A stretch of DNA of 36,762 nt, from the IMG/VR virus record IMGVR_UViG_3300022208_000016, positions 1 through 36,762 of that record. The stretch is one strand, 5' to 3'. The notes under the pieces are model-generated. The model had not been told where the DNA came from. It saw only the letters and a program-made list of their open reading frames with translations, and ran no database searches. Each line of letters opens with the position of its first letter. Within the stretch, counting starts at the first letter, position 1. Below are positions 29,957 through 36,762 of the stretch, one piece after another. A program made the position numbers and the translations under genes. The stretch comes from a virus.

Positions 29957-30998
29957 TTCCCCCCCTTATCGGCTCTCCCTGCTTTATATCAATAGCAGAA
30001 ATTGAGCCTATAACCTTATCTTTGTATTTTGTAGGTAGACCCAAAGCTGGGGCCATGTATACGATATCTTCTTTTCCAATTGTCTGTCCAATCTTTATGT
30101 CTCTGGCTGCATAGATTGAGCGTGTCATTTTATTAAGGGGTTTCCTTTCCCCCTCATATAGCCCCTTATCATTTCCTTTAACCTGAGTATATGACTTGTA
30201 GTAACGTATGAGATTAGCAACAGAGCGAGGCTCAAGGCTGAATGATTGATCCGTCCCTTTCCATGCGCGGTCTAGCGTAAAGTGAAACTCGACTATGGAC
30301 GCGCCAAAGGCCGGGGCATATACAAGCGGTTTGATTGAGCTGTGGTGGTGGGAGTACCCTATAACAGAGGACGGGAAAAGCTTCCTGTAATCTCGGATAA
30401 CTCCGAGATTAATCTTGGTTTGATCGTATACAGGATACTCAGACGTACACTGAAGCAAGGCAAGGTCAAGTCCATAATGATGAGTCTTTATGTAATTATA
30501 TGTTTCGAGCACGTCTGACATATAAGCCCCGCCCGTAGACATTATGATAGGCTTTCCAAGGCTTGCTATGTGGTCTATTAAGGCCCAATCCTTCAAGTGA
30601 AACGAGGCCAACTTAAAACAATTGCACCCGGCCTGATATAGAAAACTTGCGCTATCTTCTTCGAATGCAGTACATAGAAAGTCTATGCCCACACTATTGC
30701 AGTAGTCTATTATCCGTTTAAATGATTCGTCTGGTAGCGTCAATGCCTCTCTATGTTTCCCATAGGTAGGGGCAAAGGCGTTCTCTGAGTTATACGGCTC
30801 TCTATAGGCTTCCTGCGTAAATAATCTCTTAGCGTTAATCCTTTGGAGCTTTACCGCGTCCACCCCGGATTTTCGAGCCTCTGTAATCATCTCTAAGGCC
30901 AAATCTTCGCGCCCTTGATGGTTATGCCCTATCTCTGCTATAACATATGGAGGTGAATTGTCATTGATTTCTTTGCCGTTAATCTTAAAGGTTCTCAT
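29943..30998 (-). CDS. neuB: NeuB-like N-acetylneuraminate (sialic acid) synthase
   Basis: 351 residues. The TIM-barrel part shows PPYVIAEIGHNHQGREDLALEMI, AVKLQRI, DFLCTAFEEDSASFL, KLASFHLKDWALIDHIASLGKPIIMSTGG, ALLQCTSEYPVY, and GYSHHHSS (NeuB has GYSDHT here). The C-terminal SAF/antifreeze-like domain is YAARDIKIGQTIGKEDIVYMAPALGLP ... IGSISAIDIKQGEPI. NeuB condenses PEP with a hexosamine to form a nonulosonic acid. GYSHHH in place of GYSDHT changes one conserved residue, so substrate or activity may differ. It sits between terL and portal as an added gene, ATGA-coupled to terL. Confidence 0.85.
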   Translation of the reverse strand: MRTFKINGKEINDNSPPYVIAEIGHNHQGREDLALEMITEARKSGVDAVKLQRINAKRLFTQEAYREPYNSENAFAPTYGKHREALTLPDESFKRIIDYCNSVGIDFLCTAFEEDSASFLYQAGCNCFKLASFHLKDWALIDHIASLGKPIIMSTGGAYMSDVLETYNYIKTHHYGLDLALLQCTSEYPVYDQTKINLGVIRDYRKLFPSSVIGYSHHHSSIKPLVYAPAFGASIVEFHFTLDRAWKGTDQSFSLEPRSVANLIRYYKSYTQVKGNDKGLYEGERKPLNKMTRSIYAARDIKIGQTIGKEDIVYMAPALGLPTKYKDKVIGSISAIDIKQGEPIRGGNGTV

Positions 30999-32560
30999 AT
31001 CACCGTTATCCCTATAGCGTCCTCGTCAGTTTCTTCATGCCTCATGACCCTATCTATCGCCATAATAAGCGCAACTATGCCGTCAATGCGGTCTGTTGAC
31101 TTGCCCTTGTTGGGCTTAATTTGGTCTACCGCGTTGACCTCTGCATAGACATTATTAGCACACCACCTCAACACTGGATTATCTCCATGGTTAATCGCTC
31201 CCTCGTATATCAGCCTTTTCAAGTCCTTCATGGGTGCGGACATTGAGGCATACCCCTGTCCAAAGGCTATTAAGTGACGCTCTCCATATGCTTTCTTTTC
31301 GTCTTCAAAGCCCATGTCCTGTAACTGTCCAATAACCCCAGCCGAACCCCACCTGTCAAATGCAAGTTCTCTAATGTCAAACTTTTCTAAGTCCTTCATG
31401 AGCAAATCACAAACAAACGTGTGGTCTACCGCATTGCCCGGAGTAGGTATTATCCAGCCCTGTTCTACCCATATATCATATGGCACCCTATCTCTCATAA
31501 CTCGCTCTCTGATATTATCCTCTGGAATAAAGAAGCGGCACACAACTTGGTGGGGGTCACCAGGAAACACATATACCAACGCTGTTAAGTCAAGCGTACT
31601 AGACAAGTCTAAGGCCGCATAACATGGCCTGTCCTTCAGGTCGTCTTCGTTTATAGTACCCGAACACTTATCCCATTTATCCGGCATAATCCATTGACTT
31701 ACCGAAGCCGCAGGGATGTTTAAACGAAACCGCTTGAAGTTGTTAACCTCTATGGGATCATCTTTAATGCGTTCGTAATCAGCGCGTATCTTGTCAATGG
31801 TAAATATCTGGTTAAGTGCTGGGTTATTCTTTTTCCAAACCTCTTCGTCTGACACGTCCGCGTCCTTATCTGCTATGTACAGTATAGGAAGAAACGCGGG
31901 GTCTTCAACTATACCGTCCCTAACCTTAATGGCATGACTTCGGACTTTCCACCAAATAGACTCAGGGTCAAACACCCCCGCCGTGGTCAAGACAATAATA
32001 GCCTGTTGCGAGCGTGCGTAATCAGTGCCGGAAGTTAGAACGTCCCATAGCTCGTGGTTAGGCTGCGCGTGTAACTCGTCAAAGATAATAGCGGATGGGT
32101 TTAGACCGTGTTTAGAAAACGCCTCAGAGGAAAGGACCTGATAGTAAGAATTTGTCATGGGGTCAATAATGCGCTTACGAGAATTAAGGACGGTTAGGCG
32201 GCTGGTAAGGGTTTTACTATTGTTCCGCATGGTCTCTGCGGCCTTGTAGACTAGTCCAGCCTGTTCCCTCTCAGCCGCCGCCCCGTATACTTCAGCCCCG
32301 TTTTCCCCATCGTTACAAGTATGGTACAGGGCTAATGCACCTCCAATCTCGGTCTTCCCGTTCTTCTTGGGTATCTCAATATAACAGAAACGATACTGTC
32401 TGGTCCCGTCTTCTTTAACGGTTCCGTAGAATTTATGGATAAAATCAAGCTGCCAATCAATTAATTGGAAAGGTTGCCCCGCCCATACCCCAGCCGTATG
32501 GGTACAGTAACGAGAGATAAAGTCAATTACTCTTTGGGCTTTCTTTTTGTCGTAAGGCAA
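30995..32560 (-). CDS. terL: Terminase large subunit (Terminase_1, HK97-type)
   Basis: 521 residues. ATPase: Walker A IPKKNGKT at about 63-70 and Walker B AIIFDE at about 157-162, followed by LHAQPN. Nuclease half: ALDLSSTLDLTALVYVF, AFDRWGSAGVI, and a final DRIDGIVALIMAIDRVM. It translocates DNA into the prohead and cuts concatemers. The start must be TTG 32560, because a stop lies three codons upstream and no ATG or GTG is close; no good Shine-Dalgarno is visible. Walker A is nearer the N-terminus than in typical relatives, so the leading segment appears shortened. Confidence 0.95.
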   Translation of the reverse strand: MPYDKKKAQRVIDFISRYCTHTAGVWAGQPFQLIDWQLDFIHKFYGTVKEDGTRQYRFCYIEIPKKNGKTEIGGALALYHTCNDGENGAEVYGAAAEREQAGLVYKAAETMRNNSKTLTSRLTVLNSRKRIIDPMTNSYYQVLSSEAFSKHGLNPSAIIFDELHAQPNHELWDVLTSGTDYARSQQAIIVLTTAGVFDPESIWWKVRSHAIKVRDGIVEDPAFLPILYIADKDADVSDEEVWKKNNPALNQIFTIDKIRADYERIKDDPIEVNNFKRFRLNIPAASVSQWIMPDKWDKCSGTINEDDLKDRPCYAALDLSSTLDLTALVYVFPGDPHQVVCRFFIPEDNIRERVMRDRVPYDIWVEQGWIIPTPGNAVDHTFVCDLLMKDLEKFDIRELAFDRWGSAGVIGQLQDMGFEDEKKAYGERHLIAFGQGYASMSAPMKDLKRLIYEGAINHGDNPVLRWCANNVYAEVNAVDQIKPNKGKSTDRIDGIVALIMAIDRVMRHEETDEDAIGITVI

Positions 32561-32600
32561 TTTAAATTAATTTAATCCTTAAATTTGAATTTTAATCTAA

Positions 32601-33047
32601 TTATTTAACATGTAAACTCATTCTGCCATTTTTTTCTATTTTATTTTTTTTTATATAACAAGCCATTAAACTTCTAGTTTTACATTGACCTGTATTTATT
32701 AACTCTTCTTCTTCTTCTTTACTCCAACGATTATGCTTTATGCCTTTAAACCTTCTTGTGCTCTCAGATAAAAATACATCTCGTAAAGATTTAAGATCAA
32801 AAAACCAAGTACCCTTATATTTAATTCCTTTTATTCTACCAGATAAGCGCCATAACCTAACAGTAGACGAGTCTACATTAAACTCACGTGCAACCTCACT
32901 CGTTTTAATTGTTAATTTTGTCTCTTCTGTATCATCGAAAAGCCCTATAGATTTGCTAAACAATTGTCTTGCGCCTTGATATCCAACACCAAGCCCGTAT
33001 AAATTTTCCATTGGGTTGTAATCTGGGTTATGGGTATCACTTGACAT
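32601..33047 (-). CDS. HTH/Myb-like DNA-binding protein after cysH
   Basis: 148 residues from ATG 33047 (GGAGG upstream). The middle part TIKTSEVAREFNVDSSTVRLWRLSGRIKGIKYKGTWFFDLKSLRDVF is a MerR/excisionase-type winged helix (HTH_17). It is followed by HNRWSKEEEEELINTGQCKTRSLMACYIKKNKI, which resembles a Myb/SANT-like helix set as in phage DNA-binding proteins. The DNA of its 3' end and of the 40-base gap up to terL is visibly AT-rich. It overlaps cysH by 11 nt, so it belongs to the CRISPR-associated operon by position, but it could be an older phage gene. Confidence 0.65.
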   Translation of the reverse strand: MSSDTHNPDYNPMENLYGLGVGYQGARQLFSKSIGLFDDTEETKLTIKTSEVAREFNVDSSTVRLWRLSGRIKGIKYKGTWFFDLKSLRDVFLSESTRRFKGIKHNRWSKEEEEELINTGQCKTRSLMACYIKKNKIEKNGRMSLHVK

Positions 33048-33726
33048 TGCGGAACCTCCATGAAAGTATCCCATCAACGCTTGAGCAACCTAATCGATCA
33101 AACTCTGGATCAAATAGTGTAGTAAACCGCGCCAAATTCCAGCCGACCATTGGCCCGTAAACATCATAATGAGAAAGATAAGGTATATCATTTGCAACGA
33201 TGTAGGCCCATATGTCCATCCATGTCCATGCACGCACAGGCCATACCTCATTGATAATAGTTATTGAGCGTTCAGCGCTTATCCGTCTTTTTCTCTTAGC
33301 GCTTTCCTCTGAGCGCAAACCAACAAAAACACAATCATATCCCTCTTCAGCAAGACTTGGTATTAGTTTTTTCATCATTTCGTTACCCAACACATTAACA
33401 GCATTGCGCCCCAACTCTTCATATTTTGGGGATGTTTCTATCCTTAGGTCCACCCCCATCGCCTTAGCGTTTGCCTTTATCTCACCTCTCAGCGCATCAG
33501 GAATATAGAATCTGCCGTAATCCCAATGTAAAACCATAATGTCTGGCATTTGCAGTAAAACCAAACCCATCATTACGGTAGAGTCCTTCCCTCCACTGAA
33601 TGACAGATAAGGTTTATTGTATTGCTTTAGCGCATTAGATATAAGCATATTAGCATCATACACACGGGTTTGATATTCTTCGCTTTCCGCATACATCAAG
33701 AATGTATCGCGCCAGAAGTTATCCAC
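33037..33726 (-). CDS. cysH: CysH-like PAPS-reductase-family protein of type IV-B CRISPR-Cas
   Basis: 229 residues. PP-loop LSFSGGKDSTVMM (SGGKDS at 44-49) binds ATP or an adenylylated substrate. Later blocks are VFVGLRSEESAKRKRR and WPVRAWTWMDIWAYIVANDIPYLSHYDVYG, typical of the PAPS/APS reductase superfamily. The C-terminal catalytic Cys motif of true reductases is not evident. cysH-like genes are a recurrent partner of type IV-B loci, with unknown function there. It follows csf3 with an 8-nt overlap, so it is co-translated with the effector genes. No sulphate-assimilation neighbours exist. Confidence 0.9.
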   Translation of the reverse strand: MDNFWRDTFLMYAESEEYQTRVYDANMLISNALKQYNKPYLSFSGGKDSTVMMGLVLLQMPDIMVLHWDYGRFYIPDALRGEIKANAKAMGVDLRIETSPKYEELGRNAVNVLGNEMMKKLIPSLAEEGYDCVFVGLRSEESAKRKRRISAERSITIINEVWPVRAWTWMDIWAYIVANDIPYLSHYDVYGPMVGWNLARFTTLFDPEFDRLGCSSVDGILSWRFRNVK

Positions 33727-34447
33727 GCAATTCTACCTCAGCACCTGGTGGGGCGCACACATCAACACTATCAGCGGCCCAATAAGGAGACCGCCATGCC
33801 ATACGGAGGTACTCAGAGCTGCTCGTTAGCATCTTCTTTGGGATAGGCCGCATCGCCCGGCCATCCTTGATAATGCTCCAATCCTCCTGCTGTTGCTCAA
33901 TCTCAAACGATCGCACATGGCCCCATCCGATGCGCGTATTATCTCCAATACCAACTAGGCTATCTAGTATTTTAGATAGCAATTTCTTGTCTCCGAAAAC
34001 ATAAAACTCACACGTGGGAGCGGAGACGTAAACCGTTGACATCATGTAGTTGCGGAAGTGCCCGGAGCCAATGTTTATCTTTCTGCGCCCTCCAGCCCAC
34101 CGATCCTCAAAGCGCTTATAGATTGTTTCCATACCATCTTTTTTGATTTCAAAAATTGAAGCAGAGGAATGGGCCAGCCCGCTGGTATGCTTAATGGGCA
34201 ATGAGCCGCCATGCCCAAGTATTTTACCCATGGGAAACTTTGCGGGCAACAAGTAAAAATTATCTTCCAGCGCATTCACAAGCATTAGATGTTTGATGAT
34301 GCTGTCCAAGTAAACCCATGGGTGTGTGAGCGCAACCGGAGCGCCTAAGTGCAAAGTTACGCGCAATGGCTCATAATGCATATCACCCCGATGGCGGACA
34401 CCAGACTTAAACGCATTGCGGAAATATGCTTGTTCGGCGGCGTCCAT
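33719..34447 (-). CDS. csf3: Csf3 (Cas5-like), type IV CRISPR effector subunit
   Basis: 242 residues from ATG 34447, ATGA-coupled to csf2. The N-terminal strand-turn-helix block YEPLRVTLHLGAPVALTHPWVYLDSIIKHLMLVNAL is the Csf3 opening. The middle contains STVYVSAPTCEFYVFGD and the C-terminal Gly-rich turn NTRIGWGHVRSFEIEQ expected in Cas5-type RAMP folds. In type IV complexes Csf3 holds the crRNA 5' handle end. Position in the order csf1-cas11-csf2-csf3 agrees. Family assignment is by motif and context; no search was run. Confidence 0.85.
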   Translation of the reverse strand: MDAAEQAYFRNAFKSGVRHRGDMHYEPLRVTLHLGAPVALTHPWVYLDSIIKHLMLVNALEDNFYLLPAKFPMGKILGHGGSLPIKHTSGLAHSSASIFEIKKDGMETIYKRFEDRWAGGRRKINIGSGHFRNYMMSTVYVSAPTCEFYVFGDKKLLSKILDSLVGIGDNTRIGWGHVRSFEIEQQQEDWSIIKDGRAMRPIPKKMLTSSSEYLRMAWRSPYWAADSVDVCAPPGAEVELRG

Positions 34448-35283
34448 CAAATCATCCCCTCGATAGTATCCAGCATAGTTTTAATATCTTCCTTATTATC
34501 ATCAACATACTTTAGATAAAGAGTTGAATCTGGTATATCTGGTGTATAGGTAAACGTTACCTCTCCATTGCCTGAATTGCTCTTGCCGCCAAGATATGGA
34601 GACTTGGAAAACAATTCAATAAGCCTACCAAAACAAGATGTCTCAACATCGGATGGATGCTCAAGCGCAAACCAGTGGGATAGGCGAGTGCCAGGGATAA
34701 AGCATTCATAGTCTACTTTCATCTGGACGGCTTGCTCGTTTTCCGCTCGGTCCGCCCTCAAGTCATCGCGGCGAGTAGAAAACGACATATCCGTAAACTC
34801 TCTAACATACTTATCCGCACGAGTATCAGCTTTAAGCTGAACAGGCAATAGGCCACTATACTCTTTGCAAACCGGGTATGCCATGCCAACTTTTAGCTTG
34901 CCAGGTATCATCTGGTTAGACAAACTACATCCATAAAGCGATATGGGCGTGAGTAGCTTTCTAATCTCCCGCCTCAAATGAAGGTCAATGCTAGCATAAG
35001 TTGATTCGCCTGCTTCAAGCGCACCACCAGTAAAGAGCATATGATAAATCTTTGTGTTAATACTCTCAGGCGCACAACCAATAAGCAAGCAAAAATCATA
35101 CATCAACTTGCGGCGCATATTTCCTCGTATGGCGTTCCCATTAAGGTAAGGCAAACGCACAAATCCAAATTCCTCGCTGTATATATGTGTGGCCCTGAGT
35201 ATAGGGGATGACCCAGTCTTCTCATTACCTGCATGGTGTAGCGTTGAAACTATATCGATATATCCTTCATACTTTTTTATCAT
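34447..35283 (-). CDS. csf2: Csf2 (Cas7-like) backbone subunit, type IV CRISPR effector
   Basis: 278 residues. Cas7/RAMP features: YEGYIDIVSTLHHAGNEKTGSSPILRATHIYSEE, VRLPYLNGNAIRGNMRRKLMYDF (the conserved P-x-L-x-G-x-x-I-R-G loop plus basic helix that contacts RNA), and a C-terminal Gly-rich segment PYLGGKSNSGNGEVTFTY. Multiple copies of Csf2 line the guide RNA in type IV complexes. It overlaps cas11 by 17 nt and csf3 by 4 nt. Type III Csm3/Cmr4 are the nearest alternatives, but the small Csf1-like and Csf3-like neighbours and absence of cas10 argue for type IV. Confidence 0.88.
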   Translation of the reverse strand: MIKKYEGYIDIVSTLHHAGNEKTGSSPILRATHIYSEEFGFVRLPYLNGNAIRGNMRRKLMYDFCLLIGCAPESINTKIYHMLFTGGALEAGESTYASIDLHLRREIRKLLTPISLYGCSLSNQMIPGKLKVGMAYPVCKEYSGLLPVQLKADTRADKYVREFTDMSFSTRRDDLRADRAENEQAVQMKVDYECFIPGTRLSHWFALEHPSDVETSCFGRLIELFSKSPYLGGKSNSGNGEVTFTYTPDIPDSTLYLKYVDDNKEDIKTMLDTIEGMI

Positions 35284-35626
35284 TTTTCTTAATCTCCTTA
35301 GCAGATTCTTTTTTTTGTTTACTTTTTACGATACCCCTCATGCACCAAGCGACATGCTCATTTGACAATGCATTTAAAACACTCTGTTCATAAGGTTTAA
35401 GCGTCTCAATAACACTAACAACTCTTGAGGGTAAGCTTTGTAAGCCAAAGTGATTACAAAGGCTTGAGATAAATGCATCTACCGTCCCCCGGCTCGCCGC
35501 ACATCTCACACGATGGTTAAAAATATCATATGGATTCTTGGATGTTCGCATTTTCCCCCATGGTACCTTGCTATATACTTCTGCCAGTAAATCTATCAAA
35601 GCCACTTGGGCCTCACACTGCAACAT
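35267..35626 (-). CDS. cas11: Cas11-like small subunit of the type IV-B effector
   Basis: 119 residues, helical: QVALIDLLAEVYSKVPWGKMRT, GTVDAFISSLCNHFG, SVIETLKPYEQSVLNALS, ending in a very Lys-rich tail. Size, helical composition and position between csf1 and csf2 match the small subunit described for type IV-B. Sequence conservation in this family is low, so the call rests mainly on context. Overlaps csf1 by 14 nt and csf2 by 17 nt. Confidence 0.75.
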   Translation of the reverse strand: MLQCEAQVALIDLLAEVYSKVPWGKMRTSKNPYDIFNHRVRCAASRGTVDAFISSLCNHFGLQSLPSRVVSVIETLKPYEQSVLNALSNEHVAWCMRGIVKSKQKKESAKEIKKNDKKV

Positions 35627-36194
35627 GTACCATTACCTCCCATTGTGGATTGTTTTTATTTCCTAAAGCGTTTTTGATATCTTCCTCCCATCCTTCCTCT
35701 ATTGCTTTACGCCAAGCTATGGCCGGAAATTCTCCAGACAATAAAACATTCTTAGATGTTTTATGTTCTCGCAGCGTGCTTATCAGTTTATCCATTATTG
35801 TTATTTCCTTTCTGTTTATCATTACAACACTTAAAAAATCAGTGCCAATAATAAAATTATCTTGACTGTAATTCTCCAATCTAAGTAAAGGTATCCACCC
35901 TATCTTTTTTCTTCCTTTTGTTAAATATATTGAAAATGGTCTCTCAGGTGGAGCTAACAACCATTGACGCATCTCTTTCATTTTATAAAATGTAGTTTCA
36001 TTACCTACCTTGATCCACGACTTCCATGTGTGATTCCTGTCAATAAACATGACATTGCATTTTTCGCAAACACCATCACCCGATACCAACTCAGAGTATC
36101 CAGTGAAGCTATCAGAGAACGGAGGGTCTAAAATAGTCACTTCGCTTGCTCCACAAACTATGCAGCCTCCAGTTTTTTTATAGGTCGATTCCAA
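35613..36194 (-). CDS. csf1: Csf1 (Cas8-like large subunit), type IV CRISPR effector
   Basis: 193 residues from TTG 36194, which lies seven bases after AGGAGGT; GTG 36203 is also in frame but its start codon overlaps that Shine-Dalgarno. It has a zinc-finger head: Cys11-x2-Cys14 (GGCIVCGAS) and Cys43-x2-Cys46 (DGVCEKCNVMF), as in Csf1 proteins. The following region (APPERPFSIYLTKGRKKIGWIPLLRLENY, then VMINRKEITIMDKLI) fits the Csf1 core, the reduced large subunit that replaces Cas8/Cas10 in type IV. First gene of the module, 30-40 bases after terS. Confidence 0.85.
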   Translation of the reverse strand: MESTYKKTGGCIVCGASEVTILDPPFSDSFTGYSELVSGDGVCEKCNVMFIDRNHTWKSWIKVGNETTFYKMKEMRQWLLAPPERPFSIYLTKGRKKIGWIPLLRLENYSQDNFIIGTDFLSVVMINRKEITIMDKLISTLREHKTSKNVLLSGEFPAIAWRKAIEEGWEEDIKNALGNKNNPQWEVMVHVAV

Positions 36195-36233
36195 GTATTC
36201 CACCTCCTGCGCCTATGAATAATGATAACTCCA

Positions 36234-36704
36234 TCATGTCAACAGCACCCCCCCGCCCTCTTCCTCATCGTCAAAGTTATACAACCCCTTCATGTCTGAC
36301 GGCCTGAGCTTAAACATCTTTGCATACTTATCAAGATTCCCCTGATACGCCCGGCGCATTTTCGAGTATGCCGACTCTGCCAGTTGCTCTCTCACATCCC
36401 CCCCACGCGGGTCGTATTTCTCGTTTACCTGTATGAGAGACTGGTTACTCTCAGCGATAAACTTGTTAATCTTCCTTAATTCTACCACAAGGTTACAGTA
36501 TTCTGCAAACTCATCTTCGTTTAAAGCAGACAAGACACGGATTCTCACAAGGGACGGAGCCTTCCTGTCCCATATTTCCCGCGCCTCTTCAGACAGCCAA
36601 TCAGGGCATCTAGGCTCTATATAGTCAAGCGAGTACTCATCATGTACTCGGCTCTTGTGTGTTCCTTTTAACTTCTTATCGCTAACTGATTGTTTAATAG
36701 GCAT
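36234..36704 (-). CDS. terS: Terminase small subunit (P27 family)
   Basis: 156 residues. PRCPDWLSEEAREIWDRKAPSLVRIRVLSALNEDEFAEYCNLVVELRKINKFI is the core of the phage P27-type terminase small subunit, which recognises the packaging site and regulates TerL. The N-terminus is basic (KQSVSDKKLKGTHKSR) and the C-terminus acidic and Gly-rich. TerL, normally adjacent, lies 3.7 kb away behind the CRISPR module. The 58 bases upstream to the window end hold no gene. Confidence 0.93.
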   Translation of the reverse strand: MPIKQSVSDKKLKGTHKSRVHDEYSLDYIEPRCPDWLSEEAREIWDRKAPSLVRIRVLSALNEDEFAEYCNLVVELRKINKFIAESNQSLIQVNEKYDPRGGDVREQLAESAYSKMRRAYQGNLDKYAKMFKLRPSDMKGLYNFDDEEEGGGVLLT

Positions 36705-36762
36705 TTATTGTTATAGACCCCCCTTAAAGGAATTATTTTATCCGTAAAAACTTGTCTCAGAC

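Noticed and set aside
33037-33726. cysH as a sulphur-metabolism auxiliary gene
   Set aside because: It overlaps csf3 and has no sulphate-assimilation neighbours; the C-terminal catalytic Cys motif is not evident. The type IV-B partner role explains its position better, though metabolic activity cannot be excluded.
33719-35283. Type III (Csm/Cmr) effector instead of type IV
   Set aside because: No Cas10-like HD/GGDD protein, no Csm6/Csx1 or CARF protein, and the first gene is a small Csf1-like zinc protein with cysH at the end of the operon.

Overview
The window is most of a tailed bacteriophage genome (Caudoviricetes, siphovirus with an HK97-type head). It carries P27-type small terminase, large terminase, HK97-type portal, U35-type prohead protease and HK97 capsid, followed by head-tail connectors, tail tube, a frameshifted tail chaperone pair, tape measure, tail tip, fibre/spike, amidase and holin. 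Strong Shine-Dalgarno sequences and ATGA/TAATG overlaps run through both operons, so the host is a bacterium. Nothing here identifies the host further. I see no integrase, repressor or plasmid-type replication genes, so lifestyle is undetermined. The left edge lies inside a perfect 45-bp tandem repeat, so the sequence probably stops at an assembly break.

Layout. (1) 1-1081, plus strand: a Cys-rich repeat protein, three small unknown proteins and a ribbon-helix-helix regulator. (2) 11550 down to 1070, minus strand: the early/replication operon, driven by a sigma70-like promoter at 11557-11586 whose first gene would be almost leaderless. It encodes small zinc-ribbon proteins, two unusual tRNA-like RNAs, RecB-like nuclease, ERF annealase, SSB, a replication initiator with origin-like repeats inside its gene, a DNA methyltransferase, a DUF5131 protein, many small accessory proteins (DUF551, Lar-like), RusA resolvase and HNH endonuclease. 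(3) 36704 down to 11665, minus strand: the packaging, head, tail and lysis operon, closed by an intrinsic terminator at 11623-11649.

The standout feature lies between the terminase subunits. TerS (36234-36704) and TerL (30995-32560) are separated by a compact operon, csf1 - cas11 - csf2 - csf3 - cysH - HTH gene (32601-36194), which I read as a type IV-B CRISPR-Cas effector module. No CRISPR array, cas6, dinG, nuclease or adaptation gene is visible, as is typical of IV-B. A complete type IV-B complex inside a phage packaging module is rare. It suggests a role in phage-host or phage-mobile-element conflict using guide RNAs supplied in trans, or a guide-independent function. TerL itself begins at a TTG and appears N-terminally short, consistent with insertion next to it.

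Other accessory material: a NeuB-like sialic-acid synthase and a sigma-region-4-like protein between terL and portal, and a duplicated tRNA 3' end bracketing a small gene. There are also several short coding remnants that record past recombination. All assignments are from reading the sequence; no database search was run.
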